Assembly (NCBI RefSeq): GCF_050946515.1
Contig: NZ_JBMNUX010000003.1
Location: forward strand, 1 to 64,000
DNA from: Tractidigestivibacter sp050946515
GTDB taxonomy: Bacteria > Actinomycetota > Coriobacteriia > Coriobacteriales > Atopobiaceae
Length of the DNA: 64,000 nucleotides
Reading direction: 5' to 3'
In this document: one piece after another, positions 34,387-42,789 of the stretch
Numbering within the stretch: the stretch's first letter is position 1
Layout of the letters: each line of letters starts with the position of its first letter
Position numbers and translations under genes: made by a program
The notes under the pieces: generated by a model
Told to the model about the DNA's origin: nothing
Database searches by the model: none
What the model saw: only the letters and a program-made list of their open reading frames with translations

Positions 34387-35439
34387 ATGAACAAAGAAGC
34401 TAATCAAGAGCCCAAGAAAAAGAAGGCACAGGGGAGAGGGCCGCAAACTTCTCGGCGCGGATTCATAGCGCTGGCTGCCGGCACTGCTGTATGCCTTGGA
34501 GCTGCGGCTTTTAGGGACAGCGGTAGCCAGACCGAGAATACCGTTGTCATCTACTCGTGCGGCGAGGGCGATAGAAACGAGACGCAGATGGCCTCCATGC
34601 GAGCTGCGTTTCCAAACTACGACATCCGCATGCATTACATTGCCACGGGAAACTGCGCCGCTCGACTTCGCATGGAAGGCTCCGCTAGCGAGGCGGACAT
34701 CGTTCTTGCCCTTGAGGGCGGCTACATCAACCAAGTTTCTGACAGCTTGGAAGAGCTTTCCGACTTTGACGGCTCGATCTTTTGCGAGGACCTTCGCGAT
34801 CCCGAGAACCGCTATTTCCCCTTCTCGCGAGAAAGCGCTTGCATTGCCGTAAACGACGACGTCCTCTCGTCGCGCGGAGTGCCTGTGCCGACGTCGTACC
34901 AAGATCTGCTCGACCCGGTATACAAGGGGCTTGTGACCATGCCCAACCCAAAGACTTCGGGCACCGGCTACAACTTCTTGAAGAGCTTGGTGAACACGTG
35001 GGGCGAAGACGAGGCGTTTGACTACTTTGACGCCCTCTCCGAGAACATCTACCAATTCACGTCGTCTGGCTCTGGACCCGTGAACGCGCTGGTGCAAGGC
35101 GAGGCGGGCGTCGGCTTTGGCATGACGTACCACGCCGTCTCAGAGATCAACAAAGGCGTGCCCCTCTCGGTGCACTTCTTTAAGGAAGGCTCGCCTTGGG
35201 ACGTCTATGGCATGGGAATCGTGAAAGGCAAAGGCCAGCGCAAGGCCGTCCACGACGTGTTCGGCTGGCTTTGCACGGACGGCGTGCGCATTGACAACTC
35301 GACGTACGTTCCGGACCAGATTCTTGTGGGCGAGACCCCTCACATTGACAATTACCCGACCGGTGTCACGTATGCCGACATGACTGGCATCACGGACGTG
35401 GACGAGAAGATGCGACTTCTTGAGAGATGGAGCCATTAA
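34387..35439 (+). CDS. ABC importer substrate-binding protein (ferric/2-aminoethylphosphonate/polyamine type)
   Basis: The 350-residue protein has a twin-arginine-like leader (TSRRGFIALAAG) and the fold pattern of family-1 extracellular binding proteins: VVIYSCGEGDRNETQM at the start of the mature part, and ALVQGEAGVGFGMTYHAV near the hinge. Related proteins bind ferric iron, 2-aminoethylphosphonate, thiamine or polyamines; the ligand cannot be read from sequence. ATG at 34387 has GGAG close upstream; the frame is open to 34330. It starts an operon with the ATPase, a fused permease and a LicC-like nucleotidyltransferase, each overlapping or close to the next. Confidence 0.82.
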   Translation: MNKEANQEPKKKKAQGRGPQTSRRGFIALAAGTAVCLGAAAFRDSGSQTENTVVIYSCGEGDRNETQMASMRAAFPNYDIRMHYIATGNCAARLRMEGSASEADIVLALEGGYINQVSDSLEELSDFDGSIFCEDLRDPENRYFPFSRESACIAVNDDVLSSRGVPVPTSYQDLLDPVYKGLVTMPNPKTSGTGYNFLKSLVNTWGEDEAFDYFDALSENIYQFTSSGSGPVNALVQGEAGVGFGMTYHAVSEINKGVPLSVHFFKEGSPWDVYGMGIVKGKGQRKAVHDVFGWLCTDGVRIDNSTYVPDQILVGETPHIDNYPTGVTYADMTGITDVDEKMRLLERWSH

Positions 35440-36239
35440 TGGCAAGTGCAGCTACTACAGAGACCGAAAAGCAAGGAGTGCCAAAGCTCTCTGCTCGCGG
35501 CATCGTTAAGTCTTTTGATGGGCGAGAAGCGCTTCACGGTCTTGACTTTGACATCATGGACGGCGAGTTCGTCTCGATTTTGGGGCCTTCTGGCTGCGGC
35601 AAGTCAACAACCTTGCGCATCTTGATTGGCCTTGAGCGCCCTGACTCTGGGCGCGTCTTGCTGGACGGCAAGGACATCACCGACCTTGCGCCAAGCCAGC
35701 GCCACATGGGAATCGTCTTTCAGGACTATGCCCTCTTTGAGAACATGACGGCCATCGAAAACGTTGAGTACGCCCTTCGCTTTGACCCCGAGAAGCGCGA
35801 CAACCGCATGAGCATTGCTCGCGACGCTCTTTCTCGCTTGGGCATGGAGGAGTTTGCCGACAAGCCCGTCACCGGTCTTTCCGGTGGCCAGATGCAGCGC
35901 GTCTCCATTGCGCGCACGCTTGCGCTGAACCCGCAAGTCATCCTTTTTGATGAGCCTACCAGCGGCCTTGACGCGGACGCCCGCCTTTCGTTTAGGTCTT
36001 TGGTCAAGGACATCCAAAGCCAAAGCGGCACGACCATCTTGCTGATCACGCATGACCAAGAGGAAGCCCTTTCGCTTTCCGACCGCGTGATGGTGATGGG
36101 CGAGGGGAGAATCCACCAGATGGACGACCCCCAGACCATCGTGCGAGATCCTGCCGATGAGTACGTTCGCGACTTTGTGACGAAGAACATCCAAGCAAAG
36201 TACGACTCTCTTGCGCGCTTTGCGCAAAACGGTCAGTAA
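35439..36239 (+). CDS. ABC importer ATPase of the ferric/2-AEP-type system
   Basis: The 266-residue ATPase has Walker A GPSGCGKST, the Q loop FQDYALFENMT, signature LSGGQMQRVSIAR, and Walker B VILFDEPTSGLD. It ends soon after the cassette (no long regulatory domain), unlike typical PotA/FbpC proteins of about 350 residues. The start overlaps the binding-protein stop (TAATG) and has GAGATGGAG upstream; an ATG at 35427 is less likely. It energises the fused permease that follows after 9 bases. Confidence 0.9.
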   Translation: MASAATTETEKQGVPKLSARGIVKSFDGREALHGLDFDIMDGEFVSILGPSGCGKSTTLRILIGLERPDSGRVLLDGKDITDLAPSQRHMGIVFQDYALFENMTAIENVEYALRFDPEKRDNRMSIARDALSRLGMEEFADKPVTGLSGGQMQRVSIARTLALNPQVILFDEPTSGLDADARLSFRSLVKDIQSQSGTTILLITHDQEEALSLSDRVMVMGEGRIHQMDDPQTIVRDPADEYVRDFVTKNIQAKYDSLARFAQNGQ

Positions 36240-36248
36240 GGTGGTTGC

Positions 36249-37835
36249 ATGAATCGTTCTTCTCGCGTGAGGCTTCTTGAGGTTCTGCTTGCTGCGTTCT
36301 TCCTTCTTGCCGTCGTGCTTCCTTTGGCAAGGATGTTCGTGCGCTTGGCAGACCCTGCAACCCGTGCCGTCTTTGGGACCGAGGCCTTCTCGACCGCTTG
36401 CATAAACTCTTTGATCATTGCCACGGTCACTTCGGTGATTACGGTGCTTTGTGCCCTTCTGATGTCGTGGGTTCTTTGCCGCACGGCTATCAAGGGCAAG
36501 GGAGCGCTGGCCATCCTTCTTACGGTCCCCATGCTGGTTCCCTCTCTTGCGCACGGTATGAGCCTTGTCTACCTTCTGGGCTCTAACGGCATCATCACCA
36601 ACCTCTTTCATGGGACGTGGAACATATACGGCTATCCCGGCATCATCATGGGATCGTTTCTCTACTCGTTCCCGCCGGCGTTTTTGATGCTCTATGACGT
36701 GATGCGCTACGAGGACGCAACGCCTTACGAGGCGGCAGACGTCTTGGGCATCCCAAAGGGAAGCCAATTTGCCCACATTACGCTGCCCTTCCTTCGCAGG
36801 CCCATCGTCTCTGCCGCGTTCTCGACGTTTGCGCTTGTGATCACTGACTACGGCGTGCCCCTGATGGTTGGCGGCAAGGTCCTGACGCTTCCCGTCCTTA
36901 TGTACCAAAACGCCGTCGGTCTTCTTGACTTTGATACGGGAGCAGCCATCGGATTCGTGCTGCTGATTCCCGCAGTGATTGACTTTCTTATTGACGCGCT
37001 GGACAAGAGCCGCGCGGGAATGCGCTATGTCTCGCGCAGCTTCCACATTGTCCCCAGCAAGGCCCGAGACGCCCTTGGCTACGTAGTTGCATCACTTCTT
37101 GTACTAGTGCTGCTTCTGCCCATTGCCGCTTTTTGCATCGTCGCCTTTGTCACGAAGTACCCCATCGACTTGACGCCGACGTTGGCAAATGTGGGGCGTT
37201 CCTTCACGATGGGCGTCGGCTCGTATTGGGTGAACTCGCTCATCATTGCGTTCTCGGTCTCCGCCATCGGCACGCTTCTTGCGTACTTCACGGCATACGT
37301 GACTGCTCGCGTTGGCGGTCGCACTGCTCGCTTGCTGCATCTTGCTTGCATCACAACGCTCGCTGTGCCGGGCATCGTGCTTGGTCTTTCGTATGCGCTT
37401 TCGTTCAGAGGCTCGCCGCTGTATGGCACGTTCGCAATTCTGATTTTGGTGAACTTGGTCCACTTTGTGGCTTCGCCGTATCTCATGGCGTATAACTCGC
37501 TCTCAAAAATAAACGCAAATCTTGAGGCGGTTGGTCAGACGATGGGAGTGGGGCGCTGGCGCATCATCTGGGACGTCTTGGTTCCTCAGACCTCTGACAC
37601 GATTGCCGAGATGTTCTCGTACTTCTTCGTCAACTGCATGATGACCATCTCTGCCGTCTCGTTCCTTGCCACAACGCTTAACATGCCACTGGCGCTTCTG
37701 GTGACCGACCTTGACTCTCAGCGACTTATTGAATGCGCCGCGTTTGTCTCGGTCTTGATCCTTGTGACCAACATCATCGAGAAGCTGGTCGTCTCTGCCA
37801 TCAAGCGCCATCACGCCAAGCTGGCTCAGGCGTAA
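36249..37835 (+). CDS. ABC importer permease, two membrane domains fused
   Basis: The 528-residue protein contains two homologous membrane halves of about 6 segments each. EAADVLGIPKGSQFAHITLP in the first half and GQTMGVGRWRIIWDVLVP in the second are the cytoplasmic loops that contact the ATPase. The fused layout is typical of FbpB/AfuB and 2-aminoethylphosphonate permeases. It lies in one transcript with the ATPase before and the nucleotidyltransferase after it; its stop overlaps a possible upstream start (37835) of that next gene. Confidence 0.9.
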   Translation: MNRSSRVRLLEVLLAAFFLLAVVLPLARMFVRLADPATRAVFGTEAFSTACINSLIIATVTSVITVLCALLMSWVLCRTAIKGKGALAILLTVPMLVPSLAHGMSLVYLLGSNGIITNLFHGTWNIYGYPGIIMGSFLYSFPPAFLMLYDVMRYEDATPYEAADVLGIPKGSQFAHITLPFLRRPIVSAAFSTFALVITDYGVPLMVGGKVLTLPVLMYQNAVGLLDFDTGAAIGFVLLIPAVIDFLIDALDKSRAGMRYVSRSFHIVPSKARDALGYVVASLLVLVLLLPIAAFCIVAFVTKYPIDLTPTLANVGRSFTMGVGSYWVNSLIIAFSVSAIGTLLAYFTAYVTARVGGRTARLLHLACITTLAVPGIVLGLSYALSFRGSPLYGTFAILILVNLVHFVASPYLMAYNSLSKINANLEAVGQTMGVGRWRIIWDVLVPQTSDTIAEMFSYFFVNCMMTISAVSFLATTLNMPLALLVTDLDSQRLIECAAFVSVLILVTNIIEKLVVSAIKRHHAKLAQA

Positions 37836-37867
37836 TGAGCAAAGTTCTTATGAAAGGCTATGCAACC

Positions 37868-38758
37868 ATGAACCATAAAGAGTTTCTCGTTCTCTCTACG
37901 CTCGCGACGAGCAATGGCCCTCTTACGCAGCGCGCCATTGCGGCAAAGACGGGGATGTCCGTCGGTAGCGTGAACGACTTCATCTCTCGGCTGACCGATG
38001 CGGGATACGTTGCCAACCGCTGCGTGACCGACGATGGTCTTGAAGCTCTTGAGCCCTACCGCGTCAAGCGTGCCATTCTTATTGCCGCCGGCTTTGGCTC
38101 GCGCATGGCTCCCATCACGTTGAACACGCCCAAGCCGCTTGTGCGCGTTGGCGGAACTCGCATCATCGACACCATTCTTGACGCTGTCTTTGCAGCCGGC
38201 ATCACCGAGGTCTACATTGTGCGCGGCTATCTTGGCGAGCAGTTTGACCAGCTTCTTTACAAGTACCCAACCATCAAGTTCATCGAGAACCCGCTGTACA
38301 ACGACTCGAACAACATCTCCAGCATGCTTGCCGCAAAGGACCTTCTTCAAAGCGCTTACGTCTTTGAGTCTGACCTTCTTCTCCGCAATGGCGAGCTCAT
38401 CACCAAGTACCAAGACCGCTCCAACTATCTTGCCGTTCCCATGGAGCGCTCTGACGACTGGTGCTTTACGGTCGAGAAGAGCGGCGTGATCAAGAACTTT
38501 GCCTTGGGCGGCGAAGGCGGCGTTGAGCAGATGGTTGGCATCTCGTATTGGACCGACGAGGATGGCGCCCGCCTTGCAAAGGACATTCCGGCAACCTTTG
38601 AGATGCCTGGCGGCAAGGAGCGCTTCTGGGACGAAGTCGCGCTGAGCTATTGCCGCGAGAATTACAAGGTGTACACCCGTCCTTGCACCCTTGAGGACGT
38701 CACCGAGATTGACTCGTTCCGCGAGCTGCAAGCGCTTGACCCTGCGTACGCTTGCTAA
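37868..38758 (+). CDS. winged-helix + LicC-like nucleotidyltransferase
   Basis: The 296-residue protein starts with a winged-helix domain (about 1-62, LTQRAIAAKTGMSVGSVNDF). A sugar-phosphate/choline-phosphate nucleotidyltransferase follows: ILIAAGFGSRMAPITLNTPK is the nucleotide loop, and AYVFESDLLLRNGEL gives the metal-binding acidic residue. LicC-like enzymes make CDP-choline or CMP-2-aminoethylphosphonate. Being the last gene of an ABC operon of the 2-aminoethylphosphonate/iron type, it suggests activation of the imported compound for attachment to a surface polymer (inference). An alternative start at 37835 overlaps the permease stop; 37868 has AAAGG 10 bases upstream. Confidence 0.82.
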   Translation: MNHKEFLVLSTLATSNGPLTQRAIAAKTGMSVGSVNDFISRLTDAGYVANRCVTDDGLEALEPYRVKRAILIAAGFGSRMAPITLNTPKPLVRVGGTRIIDTILDAVFAAGITEVYIVRGYLGEQFDQLLYKYPTIKFIENPLYNDSNNISSMLAAKDLLQSAYVFESDLLLRNGELITKYQDRSNYLAVPMERSDDWCFTVEKSGVIKNFALGGEGGVEQMVGISYWTDEDGARLAKDIPATFEMPGGKERFWDEVALSYCRENYKVYTRPCTLEDVTEIDSFRELQALDPAYAC

Positions 38759-38815
38759 GGATGAATTGCCAGCTGTTATGCAATATAACCGCATAAAAAC
38801 TTTTGCAACGCTTCG

Positions 38816-38843
38816 AAAAGGGCTCCATTTGGGGTCCTTTTTC
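38816..38843 (+). terminator. terminator after the nucleotidyltransferase gene
   Basis: AAAAGGGCTCC (38816-38826) pairs with GGGGTCCTTTT (38831-38841) allowing two G-T pairs, and continues into T residues. Confidence 0.75.
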
Positions 38844-38938
38844 CGTTTGTCGCTTCAAACCACCCGTTCAAGACAAAAAGTTATTCCATATGACAAATAG
38901 TCTTGTTATTGTTGGTCATTCAGGTTAAGATAAGCCTC

Positions 38939-38962
38939 CGTTATTTTTTAATTGAAATAACG
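38939..38962. promoter_or_regulatory. ModE-like operator before the FecCD-type importer
   Basis: CGTTAT (38939-38944), 12 bases, ATAACG (38957-38962): identical half-sites and spacing to the E. coli modA ModE operator. The arms extend to a perfect 8-bp inverted repeat CGTTATTT/AAATAACG. It ends 27 bases before the start codon, a position suited to repression. Confidence 0.65.
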
Positions 38963-38989
38963 CTTTGAGCGCGAGGGAGGGAAAACCGA

Positions 38990-40033
38990 ATGAGAAGCGT
39001 CAGCAAGGTCAAAGGCGCCCAGGGCGTTGCACATAAGCGTCCTGTCTTGGTGATTTGGGTCCTCGCCCTTGCCATGCTGGTTGCAGCTTTGATATCCCTC
39101 ACGCTTGGTCGCTACACCATTTCCGTTCCCGATATCGCCCGCATGATTGCTGGGACCTTCGCTCCCATCCAGCAGACATGGACAAACCAGCAAGCTTCGC
39201 TTTTCTTTAACGTGCGCTTGCCGCGCGTACTTCTCGCCCTTGCCGTGGGCTGCTCCCTTTCGGCCGCTGGAGCCTCGTTTCAAGGCATCTTCCAAAACCC
39301 CCTTGTCTCGCCGGACTTCCTAGGCGCCTCGCAAGGAGCCGCCTTTGGCGCATCGCTTGCAATTCTTATGTCCGCAAGCATGTTGCAGACGTCGCTTTCG
39401 GCCTTTTTCTTCTCGATGCTTTCCGTCGTGATCGTCCTTCTGGTGAGCCGGCTCTCAAAGGGAAACCGAATTCTTGTGACGGTTCTTGCCGGCGTTATGG
39501 TCAGCTCGCTTTTCCAGGCGGGCGTCTCGTACATCAAGCTTGTTGCCGACCCTAACGCGCAGCTTCAAGCCATCACGTTTTGGCTCATGGGGTCTTTGAC
39601 CAGCGCCCGGACTGAGGACTTGGCGCTTGTCGCCCTCCCCATGCTTGTGGGAAACGGCGGTCTTCTCGCTATCAGATGGCGCTTGAACGCCCTCACGATG
39701 GGCGACGACGAGGCCATGACCATGGGCGTGAACGCTCCCAGGCTTCGCGCCGTTGCCATTGTGCTGGCCACGCTGGTGACCGCCTCAAGCGTTTCTGTCA
39801 CGGGCATCATCGGCTGGGTTGGCCTTGTGGTCCCGCACCTTGCTCGCGGGCTTGTGGGCGCTGACTACCGGCATCTTCTTCCGGCAAGCATGCTTCTTGG
39901 CGGCACGTTCCTTCTTGTTGTGGACGACATCGCCCGCCTTGCCACAACCGCCGAGATCCCCATCGGCATCCTGACCGCCTTCATCGGCGCGCCTTTCTTC
40001 CTTTGGCTGATCACGAGAAAAACGAGGGGATAG
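38990..40033 (+). CDS. FecCD/BtuC-type ABC importer permease (candidate molybdate/tungstate importer)
   Basis: The 347-residue membrane protein has about ten hydrophobic segments and the FecCD-family loops NVRLPRVLLALAVGCSLSAA, GIFQNPLVSPDFLGASQGAA and WVGLVVPHLARGLVGADYR. This family imports iron-siderophores, haem and cobalamin, and in the MolBCA system molybdate/tungstate. The ModE-like operator directly upstream, plus the DUF364-type and NTPase genes after the operon, favour molybdate or tungstate here (inference). The ATPase gene follows after 3 bases. Confidence 0.88.
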   Translation: MRSVSKVKGAQGVAHKRPVLVIWVLALAMLVAALISLTLGRYTISVPDIARMIAGTFAPIQQTWTNQQASLFFNVRLPRVLLALAVGCSLSAAGASFQGIFQNPLVSPDFLGASQGAAFGASLAILMSASMLQTSLSAFFFSMLSVVIVLLVSRLSKGNRILVTVLAGVMVSSLFQAGVSYIKLVADPNAQLQAITFWLMGSLTSARTEDLALVALPMLVGNGGLLAIRWRLNALTMGDDEAMTMGVNAPRLRAVAIVLATLVTASSVSVTGIIGWVGLVVPHLARGLVGADYRHLLPASMLLGGTFLLVVDDIARLATTAEIPIGILTAFIGAPFFLWLITRKTRG

Positions 40034-40036
40034 AGC

Positions 40037-40846
40037 ATGAGCCTTACCGTCTCTGACCTCTCGTTTTCTTACGGCGAGCGAGAAGTGCTTCACAACTTGA
40101 GCTTCTCCATTCCGGACGGGACGCTTTCTTGCGTTCTTGGCCCTAACGGGGTGGGGAAGACCACGCTTTTTCGTTGCGTCCTAGGGCTTATGCCCAGCTA
40201 CACGGGGTCAATCCTTGTGAACGGCCACGACATCAAGGCGCTTTCGGTGCGCCAGCGCGCCCGCGAGATGTCATACATCCCGCAAGCGCATGCGAACATT
40301 TTTGATTACGAAGTCGTCGATATGGTGCTGATGTCTTGCGGCACTGACCTTGGCATGCTTCGCTCGCCAAAGCGCGAGCACGAGGACAGGGCGATGGCGG
40401 CGCTTGAGAGCGTGGGCATCCCCGAGCTTGCGCATCGCCGCATGACGCGGCTTTCCGGCGGTCAGCAGCAGCTTGTGCTTGTGGCGCGAGCCGTTGCGCA
40501 AGGCTCCAAGACCATCGTGATGGACGAGCCTACAAGCGCCCTTGACTTTGCGAACACCGCGCGAGTTCTGGCGCTTGCGCGAAAGCTTGCCGACCAAGGC
40601 CATTCCGTCTTGATGTCAACGCACCAGCCTGAGCAAGCGTATTGCTACTCCGACGAGGTCGTGGCGCTTCAAGGCGGCAAGGTTGCAGCGGCTGGCGCTC
40701 CAGGGGAAGTTGTGACCGAGAAGCTCATGAGCCAGCTGTATGGAATCGACGTTCGGATTAGTTCACTATTTGATGACCGCGTGCGGGTTTGCACGCCAGC
40801 CACCGCGCTTGGCGACATGCCCGGCCCAAAGGCGCGGCACTCATAA
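40037..40846 (+). CDS. FecE/BtuD-type ABC importer ATPase
   Basis: The 269-residue ATPase shows Walker A GPNGVGKTT, signature LSGGQQQLVLVAR and Walker B TIVMDEPTSALD, the pattern of the iron/B12/molybdate (type II) importers. It lies 3 bases after the permease and 74 bases before the binding-protein gene. It would drive the same importer. Confidence 0.9.
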   Translation: MSLTVSDLSFSYGEREVLHNLSFSIPDGTLSCVLGPNGVGKTTLFRCVLGLMPSYTGSILVNGHDIKALSVRQRAREMSYIPQAHANIFDYEVVDMVLMSCGTDLGMLRSPKREHEDRAMAALESVGIPELAHRRMTRLSGGQQQLVLVARAVAQGSKTIVMDEPTSALDFANTARVLALARKLADQGHSVLMSTHQPEQAYCYSDEVVALQGGKVAAAGAPGEVVTEKLMSQLYGIDVRISSLFDDRVRVCTPATALGDMPGPKARHS

Positions 40847-40920
40847 ATTCTTTTGCATGACGAGCGGCGGGAGGTGCTTGGAAGGTCCGGGCGCCGTCGC
40901 TGTCAAGGAGAGGAGCACGA

Positions 40921-42051
40921 ATGAAAGACCGACAGACAACGCGAAGGGGGCTTTTTGCCACACTCGGCGCGGTAGTGCTGAGCGTCGGACTTGCGGGGAC
41001 GCTCGCTGCCTGCAGCGGTCAAAGCACGACGAGCCAGGAGACAACGGAGCAGACTACGACCGAGCAGTCCGCTACCCGAATCTTCACTGACTCCAGCGGT
41101 CGTGAGGTTGAGATCCCCACGAACGTGCAGAAGGTTGCCGTTGCGGGCCCTCCTGCCCAGCAGGTTATGCTCACGATGGATTCCAGCAAGCTTTGCGGTC
41201 TTGCCACTGAGCTGACTGACGCGCAGAAGACGTACTTTGGCGAGGACCTTGCCAACCTGCCTGTCTTCGGCCAGATCTATGGCGGCAAGGGCGACTTCAA
41301 CAAGGAGGCTGTTGCCGAGGCGGCTCCTGACCTTATCATCGACATCGGCGAGGCAAAGGACACGATCGTCGAGGACATGGACGCCCTTCAGTCTGACCTC
41401 AACATCCCCGTGATTCACATTGAGGCTACGCTGGACAGCTATGACAAGGTTTACCAGCAGCTTGGCGAGATTCTGGGCGAGGAAGAGCGCGGAAACGAGC
41501 TTGCCGAGTACTGCAAGAACGCTTACGACGAGGTTGACTCTGTCATGCAGACCATCCCCGAGGACCAGCGCGTGAACGTTGCTTATCTGCTTGGCGACTC
41601 TGGCCTTAACGCCATTGCGAAGGGCAGCTACCAGGGCTCCGTTGTTGATTTTGTTGCCAACAACGTCGTTGTGGTCGAGAAGGCTTCTGGCGCCGGTATG
41701 GGCCAGGAGGTCAGCCTTGAGCAGATTGCCTCGTTTGACCCTCAGATGATTGTCTTTGGCCCCAACAGCATCTATGACACCGTTGCCTCCGACCCTGCTT
41801 GGGCTGACATCACTGCAATCGCGAACGACAACTACTATCAGGTTCCTGGCGAGCCGTACAACTGGCTTTCCAGCCCTCCGTCGGTCAACCAGATCCTTGG
41901 TCTTCAGTGGTTTGCTCGCGTTTGCTATCCCGACAAGTTCGACACCAGTGCGACTGACGTTGCGAAGGAGTACTACAAGACCTTCTACAACTACGACCTG
42001 TCTGACCAGGAAGTTGCAGATCTTATGAAGGGCGCAACTCCCAACGCATAA
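40921..42051 (+). CDS. FepB/BtuF-type substrate-binding lipoprotein
   Basis: The 376-residue protein has a leader with TTRRGLF and a lipobox LAAC (acylated Cys31), then a Thr/Gln/Ser linker. The mature part is a type-III (helical hinge) binding protein, with SSGREVEIPTNVQKVAVAG at its start and DLIIDIGEAKDTIVEDM in the first lobe. Ligands of this fold include siderophores, haem, cobalamin and molybdate. No His/Met-rich metal loop is visible. ATG at 40921 follows GGAGAGGAG. Confidence 0.88.
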   Translation: MKDRQTTRRGLFATLGAVVLSVGLAGTLAACSGQSTTSQETTEQTTTEQSATRIFTDSSGREVEIPTNVQKVAVAGPPAQQVMLTMDSSKLCGLATELTDAQKTYFGEDLANLPVFGQIYGGKGDFNKEAVAEAAPDLIIDIGEAKDTIVEDMDALQSDLNIPVIHIEATLDSYDKVYQQLGEILGEEERGNELAEYCKNAYDEVDSVMQTIPEDQRVNVAYLLGDSGLNAIAKGSYQGSVVDFVANNVVVVEKASGAGMGQEVSLEQIASFDPQMIVFGPNSIYDTVASDPAWADITAIANDNYYQVPGEPYNWLSSPPSVNQILGLQWFARVCYPDKFDTSATDVAKEYYKTFYNYDLSDQEVADLMKGATPNA

Positions 42052-42057
42052 GTTAAA

Positions 42058-42093
42058 AGGAAATATGCGCGCAAGTTTTGCGTCAGTTTCCGC
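42058..42093. terminator. possible bidirectional terminator between convergent genes
   Basis: In the 45-base gap between two convergent genes, GGAAA...TTTCC and an inner CGCAA-GTT-TTGCG can pair. T/A runs are short, so this is tentative. Confidence 0.35.
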
Positions 42094-42096
42094 AAT

Positions 42097-42693
42097 TTAG
42101 CTTTGATAGAGCCCGGTGATGTAAGCGAAAGCTGCATCGCCGGGCTCAATGAGGTACGGGGAGCCCCAAGCGGGGTGGAAGCGCTTTGCTGCAAGGTCGG
42201 TAAGCTCTGGTCGCACGATTGCGATGGCATGAGGCCAAGCGGGAGTGGGACCTTGGTCCAACAGCGCAAGGCCTTGAGTCAGGCCGCCGCCACGCTTGAG
42301 CTCTAGAGGGCCTAGCTCGTCTATCACGAGAAGACCGGGGGCTTCAAGCTGCGCTTTGTTTGCCTTGCCGGAAGAAAGGCTTGCAAGATGGGCGTTCACG
42401 CGGGCTAGCGCCTTGTCGGAGATGGCCCAGCCCAAGCCAGCGCGGCTTGACTGCACGTGGTCTTTGATGCTGGTATCGTTTGCTGCCGACGTGGCAAACA
42501 AGATCTTCTCGCCGTCGGGGAGAAGGACGTTTTCAATGCCAAGCTTTGTTCTCGTGCCATCGGGATTCAGCTGCCAGATTCCCGGAGCAAGAACTCCGTA
42601 GACCGTGACGCCTTGCGCTTGCAGGCTTGCAACGAGGGCTTCAAGCCAGCGGGTCTTTCCTGTTTGGCGCGGAGCGGTAAGAATGAAAAGCAT
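42097..42693 (-). CDS. P-loop NTPase (THEP1-like nucleoside-triphosphatase)
   Basis: The 198-residue protein has a P-loop TAPRQTGKTRW at the N-terminus and a Walker B-like LLVIDELGPLEL, the pattern of THEP1-type nucleoside triphosphatases. It is divergent from the DUF364-type gene and converges on the FecCD-type operon. The association suggests a role in handling the imported metal or its cofactor, but none can be shown from sequence. ATG at 42693 is preceded by AAGGGGTG. Confidence 0.75.
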   Translation of the reverse strand: MLFILTAPRQTGKTRWLEALVASLQAQGVTVYGVLAPGIWQLNPDGTRTKLGIENVLLPDGEKILFATSAANDTSIKDHVQSSRAGLGWAISDKALARVNAHLASLSSGKANKAQLEAPGLLVIDELGPLELKRGGGLTQGLALLDQGPTPAWPHAIAIVRPELTDLAAKRFHPAWGSPYLIEPGDAAFAYITGLYQS

Positions 42694-42789
42694 GGCACCC
42701 CTTAGGTTTTCGGTTGTCAGAGTCGCTTGCCTGCATGGGGATTGTTACAAGTTTTGATGATAGCCCCGCTTGGGGCGAGGGGAGAAGAA

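Larger units (their letters stand above)
38759..38989 (+). promoter_or_regulatory. terminator and control region before the FecCD-type operon
   Basis: After the terminator at 38816-38843, an AT-rich stretch follows with AGGTTAAGATAAGCCT (38922-38937), an imperfect inverted repeat resembling metal-regulator sites of the DtxR type. A ModE-like site overlaps its end at 38939-38962, just before the ribosome site GAGGGAGGG of the permease gene. Confidence 0.5.
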
